A DNA stretch of 64,000 nt from assembly GCA_029941905.1 (NCBI GenBank), contig JAPYTQ010000018.1, positions 33,615 to 97,614 of the forward strand. The letters are read 5' to 3'. The DNA is from JAHRVQ01 sp029941905 (lineage in GTDB: Bacteria; Pseudomonadota; Gammaproteobacteria; Pseudomonadales; Azotimanducaceae). Below are positions 7,491-16,007 of this stretch, one piece after another (position 1 is the stretch's first letter; every line of letters begins with the position of its first letter). A program made the position numbers and the translations under genes. The notes beneath the pieces are model-generated. The model was not told the origin of the DNA. It saw nothing but the letters and a program-made list of their open reading frames with translations, and searched no databases.

Positions 7491-8147
7491 ATGGTGCATA
7501 AACGAGAAATCAAAAGTTATGTGATTCGTGATGGACGAATCACACCTGGTCAGATTAAGGCACTGCAACATTTCTGGCCTGCAATGGGGCTGGAGGTTCA
7601 GGATGGTTTGCTTGATTGCCGGTCTGAATTTATCAATGGGAAACCCCTGGTGCTGGAGATTGGATTCGGCATGGGGGACAGCCTGTTTGAGATGGTACAG
7701 AGTGAAATAGAGACCAATTTCATCGGGGTGGAGGTCCATCGTCCAGGCGTTGGACATCTCCTTCGACTAGCGGGTAAGGCAGGATTGACCAATTTGAGGA
7801 TTTATCGGGCTGACTCCATTGATGTCATCCAGAACTGTTTACCCAAAGCCAGTCTCGACAAGGTCCAGATTTTCTTCCCTGATCCCTGGCATAAAAAGAA
7901 GCATCACAAGCGGCGCCTGATTAATCCGGGTTTCATCGGCTTGTTGGCTCCATGCCTGAAACCCGGGGCTGTTGTGCATATTGCAACGGATTGGGCACCC
8001 TATGCCAAGGTCATAGAAGAGGTGATGAAGGATTGGGTGAGAGTAAAAGCGCCTCAAAGACCTGCAACAAAATACGAAAAGCGTGGCTTGGAATTGGATC
8101 ATGAAGTGTTTGATCTGGCCTTCAGCAACAGTACCCCAGCCTCCTAG
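7491..8147 (+). CDS. trmB: tRNA (guanine46-N7)-methyltransferase
   Basis: TrmB makes m7G46 in the variable loop of tRNAs from S-adenosylmethionine. The SAM-binding motif LEIGFGMGDSLFEMV and the family motif IFFPDPWHKKKHHKRRLI are both clear, with NFIGVEVHRPGVGHLL between them. Length is 218 residues. The ATG abuts the right arm of the palindromic element, and the closest purine run (AGGA) is about 13 bp away, so translation initiation may be weakened. It converges on hemW, overlapping its 3' end by 4 bp. Confidence 0.95.
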   Translation: MVHKREIKSYVIRDGRITPGQIKALQHFWPAMGLEVQDGLLDCRSEFINGKPLVLEIGFGMGDSLFEMVQSEIETNFIGVEVHRPGVGHLLRLAGKAGLTNLRIYRADSIDVIQNCLPKASLDKVQIFFPDPWHKKKHHKRRLINPGFIGLLAPCLKPGAVVHIATDWAPYAKVIEEVMKDWVRVKAPQRPATKYEKRGLELDHEVFDLAFSNSTPAS

Positions 8148-9256
8148 ACCAGGGCCAGTAGGTCATTCAGATATTGCATTCCCAGAGCCGTAGGTGCGAT
8201 ATGTTGATCATTCATCGCAATCAAGTTTCGCTGGATTGCTTTTTTTAGGAACGGTTGTAAAACAACAGTGTCCAGACCGGTTCGCTGGGAAAACAAACTC
8301 AAATCAAATCCGTGGTTTAAACGCAGGGAATTCATCAGGAATTCGAGCGCGAGCTCATCTTCACTAACGGTAGTTTCTGTCACTCTCTGTCCGGCCAGAT
8401 AATCTCTGGGCAATCGGGTTTTTGCGCGTCTGTGTACCTTACCATCAACGGTAAGTTTGCCATGAGCACCGGCGCCAATACCCAGATAATCACCAAATTC
8501 CCAATAGTTCAGGTTGTGCCTGGAGCGTCGGCCAGGTTGGCTAAAGGCGGAGACCTCGTATTGTTCGTAGCCGTGCTGGTAGAGTAACTCGATACCCGAT
8601 GCATAGATTTTCCAGAGGTCGTCTTCGCTCGGCAGACGGGGTGGATTCTTGTAAAACAGCGTATTGGGTTCAATGGTGAGTTGATACCAGGATATATGAG
8701 CAGGATCAAGATCGATGGCCTGCTGTAAATCGAACAGTCCGTCCTGGACCGATTGTTGTTCGAGGCCGTGCATCAAATCAAGATTGATGTTGGTAAAACC
8801 AGCCTCGCAAGCCGTCGCGAAAGCGCGATGGGCGTCATCTTTTGAGTGAATTCTTCCGAGCATATTCAGTTGCCTGTCGGTAAAACTTTGAACGCCGATG
8901 CTCAGCCGATTTACACCCGCTGCGAAATACCCTGCAAACTTGCCGTAGTCCGTGGTACCGGGGTTCGCCTCCAGGGTTATTTCAATGTCGTCGCTGAAGA
9001 CAAGGTGTTTTTTCAAACGAGACAACAGTTCTTCAATTGATTCGGGTGAAAACAGGCTCGGTGTGCCGCCACCGAGGAATATTGACTTGATCTCACGACC
9101 GTGTACGTATGTTAGCTCACGCTGCAGATCTGCTTCCAAGGCATTGATGTACTGCTCCTGCGGTAGCACATCGTCAGCCTCATGGGAATTAAAATCGCAG
9201 TAGGGACATTTCCTGACGCACCAGGGGAAATGGACATAGAGAGATAGTGGAATCAC
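8144..9256 (-). CDS. hemW: Radical SAM heme chaperone HemW
   Basis: HemW binds and inserts heme into respiratory proteins; it was long annotated as an oxygen-independent coproporphyrinogen oxidase. The radical SAM cluster motif CVRKCPYC is near residue 13, and GGGTPSL and EANPGT are also present, with the HemW C-terminal domain after residue 280. Length is 370 residues. It lacks the extra N-terminal region of true HemN. The start is GTG, overlapping the stop of rdgB (GTGA), so the two are translationally coupled. Confidence 0.92.
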   Translation of the reverse strand: MIPLSLYVHFPWCVRKCPYCDFNSHEADDVLPQEQYINALEADLQRELTYVHGREIKSIFLGGGTPSLFSPESIEELLSRLKKHLVFSDDIEITLEANPGTTDYGKFAGYFAAGVNRLSIGVQSFTDRQLNMLGRIHSKDDAHRAFATACEAGFTNINLDLMHGLEQQSVQDGLFDLQQAIDLDPAHISWYQLTIEPNTLFYKNPPRLPSEDDLWKIYASGIELLYQHGYEQYEVSAFSQPGRRSRHNLNYWEFGDYLGIGAGAHGKLTVDGKVHRRAKTRLPRDYLAGQRVTETTVSEDELALEFLMNSLRLNHGFDLSLFSQRTGLDTVVLQPFLKKAIQRNLIAMNDQHIAPTALGMQYLNDLLALV

Positions 9257-9864
9257 TGGCTGTTAATCAATTTTTGTAGCCGAGTGATGGCTTGCCCACG
9301 ATGACTCAACTTATTCTTATGTTGCGGGGTCAGTTGTGCAGCAGAAATGCCCAGTTCCGGAACCAGGAACAACGGATCATATCCGAAACCGTTGTGGCCC
9401 TGATTGCGGGTTAAAATCTCACCTTCCCAGGTTCCCGTGGCAACCACCGGCATGGGATCAAGCTCGTGTCGGAGCATAACGATAACGCAACGAAATCGAC
9501 CGGTACGATGTTCCTTCTTCACGCCTTCTAGTTCCGCCAGCAGTTTGTGATTGTTTTCGGCGTCAGTTGCCAGGACACCGGCGTAGCGAGAGGAATAGAT
9601 TCCCGGTGCCCCTTTCAGGTAGTCTACTTCCAAACCTGAATCGTCAGCGATAGCGGCAAGACCGGTCACCCTGCATGCATGTCGTGCCTTGATGATTGCA
9701 TTCTCGACGAATGTTGTGCCTGTCTCTGCTGGTGAGTCGAGGTTGAAATCGGAACCCGGCAGCAGTTCAAATGATGGTGGTAATGAGTGGCGTAACTCAT
9801 TTAGTTTCTTCTGGTTGTTGCTGGCGACAACGACTTTCCGGATTGCTTCTTCTCCCATGGCCAT
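9253..9864 (-). CDS. rdgB: dITP/XTP pyrophosphatase
   Basis: RdgB hydrolyses the non-canonical nucleotides dITP, ITP and XTP to keep them out of DNA and RNA. The substrate-binding SNNQKKLNEL near the N-terminus, AIADDSGLEVDYL, GIYSSRYAG and GFGYDPLF all match the Ham1 family. Length is 203 residues. The ATG at 9864 is preceded by AGGGGG at good spacing. It sits in the leftward operon between a DUF4426 gene and hemW. Confidence 0.95.
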   Translation of the reverse strand: MAMGEEAIRKVVVASNNQKKLNELRHSLPPSFELLPGSDFNLDSPAETGTTFVENAIIKARHACRVTGLAAIADDSGLEVDYLKGAPGIYSSRYAGVLATDAENNHKLLAELEGVKKEHRTGRFRCVIVMLRHELDPMPVVATGTWEGEILTRNQGHNGFGYDPLFLVPELGISAAQLTPQHKNKLSHRGQAITRLQKLINSQ

Positions 9865-9877
9865 TGATCAAAGCCCC

Positions 9878-10294
9878 CTAGTGATACTGTCTGATAAATT
9901 TCAGATGAAATGTATCAGCGTGATCTGTGGGTTGAATGTCAATGTTAAACACCAGTCTGTCGCGTTCATCAACGAGCTGGTTTGACAGGTAATAGATTGC
10001 CCCTGCCTCGGTTACCTCGCTGAATTCCATCCTGGATAGCTGACTCAAAAGGTTTACCGCCGTACCGCTCAATTTTGCGGTGACGGACCGGTCTCCCTTA
10101 CGAACCGCGATGTTTGTAATTATCCTGCGCTTTGATCGAACGATTCCATGGGCCAAAGCGACCTCATTGGGGATAAGCATACTGTTCAGCGTGGTGTAGT
10201 GGATATCGAAACCCTGCCAGTAGACGACTTCCGCTTTATAGGTCGGACCCAGGAGCAAAACAGCGATGATCGCAAATAGACGTTTCCCTGTCAT
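9878..10294 (-). CDS. DUF4426 exported protein
   Basis: A 138-residue periplasmic protein of unknown function. An N-terminal signal segment (LFAIIAVLLLGPTYKA) is followed by the DUF4426 pattern, with FDIHYTTLNSMLIPNEVALAHGI and RKGD near the middle. In Pseudomonas the equivalent gene (PA0388) sits between metW and rdgB. Here its start codon overlaps the TGA of the yggU remnant (ATGA), and metX and metW are missing from the locus. Confidence 0.8.
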   Translation of the reverse strand: MTGKRLFAIIAVLLLGPTYKAEVVYWQGFDIHYTTLNSMLIPNEVALAHGIVRSKRRIITNIAVRKGDRSVTAKLSGTAVNLLSQLSRMEFSEVTEAGAIYYLSNQLVDERDRLVFNIDIQPTDHADTFHLKFIRQYH

Positions 10295-10464
10295 CGGGTG
10301 ATGAACCCGGGAAGGGCGATCGGATTGACGATTCTCAAGATCTTTGTTGACCGATTCTCACTTTTCAGGATCGTAATTCTTGATGGACTGACAGCAAAGA
10401 CGTTTGCCAGGTATCTGATAAGGTGTTTATTGGCCTTGCCATCGGTCGGCGGTGTGGTGATTTT
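10291..10464 (-). pseudogene. C-terminal remnant of a YggU/DUF167 gene, in frame behind yggT
   Basis: Directly after the TAG of yggT, the same reading frame continues for 57 codons: KITTPPTDGKANKHLIRYL and then VFAVSPSRITILKSENRSTK. This matches the conserved C-terminal two-thirds of YggU (family pattern TAPPVDGKANAHLIxFLA, then K-GE-S--K). The N-terminal strand region of about 35 residues and any start codon are missing. The TGA overlaps the DUF4426 start. It looks like a deletion that removed the 5' part of yggU. A product would need stop-codon readthrough from yggT. Confidence 0.75.
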
Positions 10465-11058
10465 CTACAATCCAAGTATGAGCTGACCTGGTACACCAAA
10501 CGCTGTTGCCAGGGGAGTGATCACCAGATAGTTATCGATGATATTGATGAATACAAATACAAGAATTATGGAAAAATCTATGCCCCCCATGGGCGGTAAC
10601 AATTTACGCGCGGGGGCACAGACAGGTTCAATAATCTGCTGCACCAGATTTAACGCAGGGTGTGAAGAGAAAGGTGCAATCCAACTGGCGATGACCGAAA
10701 TCAGCAATGCAAAGAAGTAGATATCAAATATAATCGCGAGCAAGCCCAGCGACACCCAGGCAACATAAATAATATGGAAGAACAGTTGGTCGTACAGCGT
10801 CATAATAAGCATGACCGAAACCAGTTGAACCGTGAAGGCAACAGCCAGGGTCGCGAAATCAACACCAAAAACTGTCGGCAGGATTTTTCGAAATGGCCGA
10901 ATAGGTGGATCAGTCAGCTTTACGATTGTCTGGCTGATAGGGTTGTAGTAGTCAGCCCTTGAAATCTGCATCAGAAACCGTAACATCAAAATAATAGTAT
11001 AGAGACCAAAAAACGTCTGTATAAGATATACACCTGCGTTAGCGAAATTCTGCTCCAT
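10465..11058 (-). CDS. yggT: YggT family inner-membrane protein
   Basis: A 197-residue protein made of two YggT repeats, each with two hydrophobic helices and the loop pattern FxNPxxQ...PxxRPFRKILP. The first half reads YYNPISQTIVKLTDPPIRPF and the second HPALNLVQQIIEPVCAPARK. Function is unknown; E. coli YggT is linked to osmotic shock tolerance. AGGA precedes the ATG by 8 bp. It lies downstream of proC in the yggS-proC-yggT order usual for gammaproteobacteria, though a repeat arm separates it from proC. Confidence 0.93.
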   Translation of the reverse strand: MEQNFANAGVYLIQTFFGLYTIILMLRFLMQISRADYYNPISQTIVKLTDPPIRPFRKILPTVFGVDFATLAVAFTVQLVSVMLIMTLYDQLFFHIIYVAWVSLGLLAIIFDIYFFALLISVIASWIAPFSSHPALNLVQQIIEPVCAPARKLLPPMGGIDFSIILVFVFINIIDNYLVITPLATAFGVPGQLILGL

Positions 11059-11155
11059 AAAATTGTCCTGCCCTGTGAAACCTGATTATAGCGAGTTTGC
11101 GTGGCCGAAACAGAATTGTGAGTACTCTACCTGGATTGGGATACCTCAAGAATTC

Positions 11156-11183
11156 CGTGCGGCCTCATGAATTATCCGAGCTA
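11156..11183. repeat. Single arm of the dispersed GGATAATTC repeat between yggT and proC
   Basis: CCTCATGAATTATCCGAGCTA at 11163-11183, with CGTGCGG just before it, matches the right arm of the 3035-3179 element (3151-3179) in the same orientation, with a few substitutions and one missing T. No matching inverted arm is seen nearby, so this is a solo or degraded copy. It lies in the 138-bp gap (11059-11196), where yggT and proC are usually close. Confidence 0.55.
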
Positions 11184-11196
11184 GCAGCCTGCTGGA

Positions 11197-11988
11197 TCAT
11201 GTCTGGGACAGTTCTCTTGATTTATCCCAGGCGGCATTGACCGCATCGGAAATTGTGCTCGGCAGGCCAGCCTGCAGCATTTTTTCTAACGCTGCCTGGG
11301 TAGTGCCGCCGGGAGAAGTGACGTTGATCCGCAGTTGTTCAGTTGACAGATCAGATTCAAGAGCCATTTGAGCAGCACCAAGAGTGGTTTGTACGACCAG
11401 CTTTCGGCTTACTTCCGGCGGAAGACCCAATGCCACACCGGCTTTCTGCATGGATTCCATGATCAAAAAGTAATATGCCGGACCACTGCCGGAAATTGCG
11501 GTGACCACATCCAGACTCGCCTCATCTTCGAACCAGTGATATTCGCCAACAGAGCCAAGAATTTTCTCAGCCACAGTGCGCTGCTCGGATGAGACGTTTT
11601 CATTGGCGTGAAGACCGGTCATGCCCTGCTGGACCAGGGCCGGGGTGTTTGGCATTGAACGGATAATCGCCGAGCCTTGACCCAGCCATGTGACCAGGGA
11701 TTCGACAGTAATTCCCGCAGCAACGCTGATAAATAATTTGCCACGGCTGTGATCTGCCAGGTTTCGGCAGATATCGGCCATCATATTGGGTTTGACGCAC
11801 AGTACGACGACATCGGCATGCTGAATAGCCGACTGATTGTCCTGGCTGCGTTCAATGGACGCAGGCAGCTTCTGCAATTGAACCAGGACAGGATCTGATG
11901 CGATGATTCGACCCGGCTTGGTCTGAAGGTAGCCCCCCATCAGGGCCTGGGCGATGTTACCGGCACCTATAAATGTCGTTGTTATCAT
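11197..11988 (-). CDS. proC: Pyrroline-5-carboxylate reductase
   Basis: ProC reduces pyrroline-5-carboxylate to proline with NAD(P)H. The Rossmann motif FIGAGNIAQALMGGYL opens the protein, followed by VKPNMM, SMPNTPALVQQGMTG and the C-terminal dimer region TAISGSGPAYYFLIMESM and VTSPGGTTQAAL. Length is 263 residues. It lies 17 bp downstream of yggS on the minus strand, the standard gammaproteobacterial pair. Confidence 0.96.
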   Translation of the reverse strand: MITTTFIGAGNIAQALMGGYLQTKPGRIIASDPVLVQLQKLPASIERSQDNQSAIQHADVVVLCVKPNMMADICRNLADHSRGKLFISVAAGITVESLVTWLGQGSAIIRSMPNTPALVQQGMTGLHANENVSSEQRTVAEKILGSVGEYHWFEDEASLDVVTAISGSGPAYYFLIMESMQKAGVALGLPPEVSRKLVVQTTLGAAQMALESDLSTEQLRINVTSPGGTTQAALEKMLQAGLPSTISDAVNAAWDKSRELSQT

Positions 11989-12005
11989 AATTTTCCCGTA
12001 GAAAG

Positions 12006-12698
12006 CTAAGCTCTGGCTCCAAATATTGCAGTGCCAATGCGTACAATTGTTGCACCCTCGGCGATTGCGGTTTCAAGATCCGATGACATACCCATGGATA
12101 GTTGATCGAAATGGTCGATGCTGAAATCCTGGTTAACTGATTTCAACAAACCGCTCAATCGACTGAATGCATCTTGTTGCACGTGATGGTCATCACTGCG
12201 CGTCGGTATTGCCATCAATCCCCGCAAGCAGATTCTATTCAATGATAGCAATGGTTCAATGATCGAGTGAACTTCTTCGACCAGTAAACCGCTTTTTGAT
12301 GTTTCATCATCAATGTTTACCTGTAGCAGGACTTGCAGCGGATCGCGATCAGTAGGACGTTGATTATTCAAACGGCGCGCGATCTTTTCACTCGCAACTG
12401 TGTGGACCCAATCAAACGACTCCGCTATCTGGCGGGTTTTGTTGGACTGAATTGCGCCGATGAAATGCCAGATGACGTCAGGATTGGTGACTTTGGGGAT
12501 TTTCTTGAGGGCATCCTGCAGATAATTCTCGCCGAAATGATATTGGCAGCAGTTAAGCGCAATTTCGATCATTTCTACGGGTTTGGTCTTACTCACTGCC
12601 AACAGGTTGACGGAATTCGGGTCTCGCCCGCTTTGTCGACAAGCCTGCTCGATTCTGGTTCTCACCTTGATAAGATTGGGTTCTATTGGTTCTCGCAA
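12006..12698 (-). CDS. yggS: PLP homeostasis protein (YggS/PROSC family)
   Basis: A 230-residue cytoplasmic PLP-binding protein that buffers free pyridoxal phosphate. The PLP lysine is in LLAVSKTKP, and the barrel motifs FGENYLQ, WHFIGAIQSNK and LSMGMSSDLETAI are all present. The start appears to be TTG at 12698, needed to keep the conserved IxxNLxxVRxRI helix. It is divergent from pilT, an arrangement also seen in Pseudomonas. Confidence 0.93.
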   Translation of the reverse strand: MREPIEPNLIKVRTRIEQACRQSGRDPNSVNLLAVSKTKPVEMIEIALNCCQYHFGENYLQDALKKIPKVTNPDVIWHFIGAIQSNKTRQIAESFDWVHTVASEKIARRLNNQRPTDRDPLQVLLQVNIDDETSKSGLLVEEVHSIIEPLLSLNRICLRGLMAIPTRSDDHHVQQDAFSRLSGLLKSVNQDFSIDHFDQLSMGMSSDLETAIAEGATIVRIGTAIFGARA

Positions 12699-12824
12699 AT
12701 CCTACGCTCGTCATGAAACAGTGGTTAATTGCTTTATTCTAAAATAACATGCGGCTGATTCGGTGTCTTTCTGTCAAACAAAGCCCCGATTCAACTTCGA
12801 ATTTTTAAGTAGAAGGTCAGCCAA

Positions 12825-13862
12825 ATGGATATTACTGAATTGCTAGCGTTTAGCGAAAAGCAAGGCGCATCAGATTTGCACCTGTCAGCTGGCTTACCGC
12901 CGATGATTCGCGTCGATGGGGATATTCGGCGGATTAATTTACCTGCACTTGACCACAAGGAAGTGCATTCACTGATTTATGAAATCATGAATGACAAGCA
13001 GCGAAAGGACTACGAAGAATTTTTTGAAACTGATTTCTCGTTCGAGGTGCCGGGTGTTGCCCGTTTTCGCGTCAATGCCTTTAATCACAACCGTGGGGCA
13101 GGCGGAGTGTTTCGGACCATACCCTCCAAAGTACTGACCATGGAGGATCTGGGGATGGGAGAGGTATTCCGTAGTCTTGCAGAAACCCCCCGTGGGCTGA
13201 TTACCGTCACCGGGCCGACCGGCTCAGGGAAAAGCACGACGTTGGCTGCAATGATGGATTACATCAATGACAATCGTTACCAGCACATCCTAACGGTTGA
13301 GGACCCTATCGAATTTGTCCATGAGTCCAAAAAGTGTCTCGTTAACCAGCGGGAGGTACACAGGGATACCCTGGGGTTCAATGAAGCGCTTCGTTCAGCA
13401 TTGAGAGAGGATCCGGATATTATTCTTGTAGGCGAAATGCGTGACCTTGAAACCATACGTTTGGCGCTGGAGGCTGCAGAGACAGGACATATGGTGTTTG
13501 GTACCTTGCATACCTCGTCTGCTGCAAAAACGATCGACAGAGTTATCGATGTGTTCCCCGCCTCCGAGAAAGATATGGTTCGGTCCATGTTGTCTGAATC
13601 CCTTTCATCAGTTATCTCACAATGTTTAATGAAAAAAATTGGCGGTGGGCGGGTCGCTGCTCATGAGATCATGATCTGTACACCAGCGATACGTAACCTG
13701 ATTCGCGAATCCAAGATTGCACAAATGTACTCTGCGATTCAGACTGGTGGGTCCATTGGCATGGTCACTCTGGATCAAACTCTGCGAATGTTGGTAGATA
13801 AAAACCTGGTCAGCTTAGAGGCTGCCCGTGACAAGGCGAAAATTCCCGATGACTTTACTTAA
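12825..13862 (+). CDS. pilT: Type IV pilus retraction ATPase PilT
   Basis: PilT is the hexameric cytoplasmic ATPase that depolymerises type IV pili and drives twitching. The N-terminal PAS-like region starts MDITELLAF and contains ASDLHLSAGLPPMIRVDGD. Walker A is GPTGSGKSTTLAAM, followed by the Asp box (ILTVEDPIEFVH), Walker B (ALREDPDIILVGEMRD) and His box (GHMVFGTLHTSSA). The AIRNLIRE motif needed for retraction is near residue 287. Length is 345 residues. AGAAGG precedes the start. pilU follows after 47 bp. Confidence 0.97.
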   Translation: MDITELLAFSEKQGASDLHLSAGLPPMIRVDGDIRRINLPALDHKEVHSLIYEIMNDKQRKDYEEFFETDFSFEVPGVARFRVNAFNHNRGAGGVFRTIPSKVLTMEDLGMGEVFRSLAETPRGLITVTGPTGSGKSTTLAAMMDYINDNRYQHILTVEDPIEFVHESKKCLVNQREVHRDTLGFNEALRSALREDPDIILVGEMRDLETIRLALEAAETGHMVFGTLHTSSAAKTIDRVIDVFPASEKDMVRSMLSESLSSVISQCLMKKIGGGRVAAHEIMICTPAIRNLIRESKIAQMYSAIQTGGSIGMVTLDQTLRMLVDKNLVSLEAARDKAKIPDDFT

Positions 13863-13909
13863 AAGCCGACAGTTTTTATTCTCGATCGGATTCCTGGGAG
13901 CGCACACAG

Positions 13910-15052
13910 ATGATTGATTTCGATAAATTGCTCAAGGTCGTCGTTGATCAGGGAGCTTCAGACCTTTTTGTGACTGCTGGATTACCACCATCGATCAAGG
14001 TGTCCGGCAGAATGATGCCCATGTCGAAAACGCCTCTAACGCCCGAACAGGCGCGGGAGATGGTTCACAGTACGATGACTGAAGCCCAGGCACAGGAATA
14101 TGAAACGGATCGTGAGTGTAATTTTGCGATTCACAGCCCCACTGCTGGTCGATTCAGGGTCAGTGCTTTCTACCAGCGCAACTTTGCCGGTATGGTCTTA
14201 CGAAGAATTGAGAGTGTCATTCCTACTTGCGACGAGTTATTGCTGCCCGAGTCGGTAAAAAAGCTCTCAATGTCCAAACGTGGATTGATTATTTTTGTCG
14301 GAGCCACGGGTACCGGTAAGTCAACCTCCCTGGCGTCCATCATCGGGCACCGGAACATGAGTACCGAGGGGCATATCATCACAATTGAGGACCCCATTGA
14401 GTTTATTCACGAGCACCAGGGTTGCATGGTAACCCAGCGTGAAGTTGGTGTAGACACTCCAAGTTTTGAAATAGCACTCAAAAATACTTTACGTCAGGCA
14501 CCTGATGTCATCATGATTGGTGAGATTAGAACCAGGGAAACCATGGACTATGCCGTGACGTTTGCTGAAACAGGACATCTTTGTCTTGCAACGCTACACG
14601 CGAACAATGCCAACCAGGCTCTGGACCGGATTATTAACTTCTTTCCGGCTGATCGGCAAAATCAGGTCTGGATGGATTTGTCACTAAATTTACGTGCCAT
14701 GATTGCGCAACAACTCATTCCCACCATCGATGGTGAGGGGCGGCGCGCTGCCATAGAAATCCTAATTAATACCCCGCTGGTTGCAGATAAAATTCGTAAG
14801 GGTGAAGTGCATGAAATCAAGAAAATCATGACGGATTCAACTGAACAGGGAATGCAGACATTTGATCAATCGCTGTTCAGACTCTACACTGATGGCGAAG
14901 TTACCTACGAGAGCGCGCTGGCGGCAGCTGATTCTGCGAATGATCTCCGTCTAATGATTAAACTGGCGGGCAGTGCGCCAGCAACAACCTCCGCGGCTGT
15001 TACGGGACTCTCCCTGGAGCCCAATGAAGACGATTTAGGTATGGGTCGCTGA
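13910..15052 (+). CDS. pilU: PilT-like ATPase PilU
   Basis: PilU is a PilT paralogue that assists retraction under load. It has ASDLFVTAGLPPSIKVSGRM, Walker A GATGTGKSTSLAS, the Asp box ITIEDPIEFIHEH, Walker B QAPDVIMIGEIRTRE and His box TLHANNANQALDRI. At 380 residues it has the C-terminal extension typical of PilU. It is in the same operon as pilT, and its end faces ruvX. Confidence 0.95.
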   Translation: MIDFDKLLKVVVDQGASDLFVTAGLPPSIKVSGRMMPMSKTPLTPEQAREMVHSTMTEAQAQEYETDRECNFAIHSPTAGRFRVSAFYQRNFAGMVLRRIESVIPTCDELLLPESVKKLSMSKRGLIIFVGATGTGKSTSLASIIGHRNMSTEGHIITIEDPIEFIHEHQGCMVTQREVGVDTPSFEIALKNTLRQAPDVIMIGEIRTRETMDYAVTFAETGHLCLATLHANNANQALDRIINFFPADRQNQVWMDLSLNLRAMIAQQLIPTIDGEGRRAAIEILINTPLVADKIRKGEVHEIKKIMTDSTEQGMQTFDQSLFRLYTDGEVTYESALAAADSANDLRLMIKLAGSAPATTSAAVTGLSLEPNEDDLGMGR

Positions 15053-15065
15053 TGGCTGAAGCCTG

Positions 15066-15461
15066 CTAGCGCTGTCTGAAGTAGGTTTCCAGAATAAGTT
15101 TCGCCGCGATCGCATCTACGGGCTGATTGTCGTTGGCATAGTCACGTGCTTCAAAACTGCTAAGCCGTTCGTCGACTGTCGAATGCTCGATATTGAAGCG
15201 TCCGGTTAGTCGCCGGGCAAATTTCTCTGCTTTGACAGACATCTCGCTAGGGCTGTCGTCCATGTTGAGCGGTAAGCCAACCACGATGTGTGCAGGTTGC
15301 CACTGTCTGATCAGCTTTTCTACTTCCAGCCAGTCCGGAACACCGTCTTTTGCCGACAGAATCGTCAATGGGCTGGCAGTTCCTGTAATGGATTGGCCAA
15401 CAGCGACGCCAATTTTTTTCATTCCATAATCGAAAGCCATAACGAGAGAAACGGTTGCCAT
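15066..15461 (-). CDS. ruvX: Holliday-junction resolvase-like protein YqgF (16S rRNA maturation)
   Basis: YqgF/RuvX is an RNase H-fold nuclease implicated in maturing the 5' end of 16S rRNA. The metal-binding AFDYGMKKIGVAVG opens the protein, and the second acidic site is DERLSSFEA. Length is 131 residues from the ATG at 15461, which overlaps the TGA of yqgE (TGATG); a TTG three bases upstream is an alternative. The yqgE-ruvX pair is the usual arrangement. Confidence 0.93.
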   Translation of the reverse strand: MATVSLVMAFDYGMKKIGVAVGQSITGTASPLTILSAKDGVPDWLEVEKLIRQWQPAHIVVGLPLNMDDSPSEMSVKAEKFARRLTGRFNIEHSTVDERLSSFEARDYANDNQPVDAIAAKLILETYFRQR

Positions 15462-16003
15462 CAATCATGGCCTGCTTCGGGTGAAATGAGATTGAGATCA
15501 ACGCCCATTAGTCCGGCTGCCTCTGAAGCTCTTTTTTCATAAGGTTCGTCAAATACGATGCGACCATTCGCGGGCGTGAGTAACCAGACATTTTCTATCA
15601 GTTCATGCTCCAGCTGCTCAGAACCCCAACCTGCATAACCGAGTAGCGCGATCGTTTTCGATGGTGCGCTTCCCTGTTTCATGGCCTCTACAAAGTCAGC
15701 CGAGGTGGTAAGGGAAATCTCATCGCTTACTTCTAACGTCGCATCGAACTGTTCACCCTTCGGATGTAAGAAGAATATTCGATCCTGTTGTACCGGGCCA
15801 CCGAGCAGTACAGGGCAATTGAATAGCCCGAGGTCAGGTAGTATATCGCTGATTTTATTTTCCAGGGGGTGGTTGATAACAAGCCCAAATGCACCTTCTG
15901 CATTGTGATCAACGAGCAATGAAATGGAATTCTGGAAGTAATCTCCCCGCAAGGCGGGAAGTGAAACCAGGAATTGGTTTTTGAAACTCTGCTCCAGTGA
16001 CAT
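15461..16003 (-). CDS. yqgE: UPF0301 protein YqgE/AlgH
   Basis: A 180-residue conserved protein of unclear biochemical function, called AlgH in Pseudomonas. The start MSLEQSFKNQFLVSLPAL was chosen; the open frame extends 59 residues further upstream, but that part overlaps tonB and is not family-like. Typical motifs are GAFGLVINHPLE, VLLGGPVQQDRIFFLH and GYAGWGSEQLEHE. It lies 4 bp after tonB and overlaps ruvX by one base, indicating one transcript (gshB-tonB-yqgE-ruvX). Confidence 0.93.
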   Translation of the reverse strand: MSLEQSFKNQFLVSLPALRGDYFQNSISLLVDHNAEGAFGLVINHPLENKISDILPDLGLFNCPVLLGGPVQQDRIFFLHPKGEQFDATLEVSDEISLTTSADFVEAMKQGSAPSKTIALLGYAGWGSEQLEHELIENVWLLTPANGRIVFDEPYEKRASEAAGLMGVDLNLISPEAGHD

Positions 16004-16007
16004 GAGC

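Noticed and set aside
10298..10486. 62-residue plus-strand frame between DUF4426 and yggT
   Set aside because: It is the shadow of the yggU remnant, which shows clear family sequence on the minus strand.
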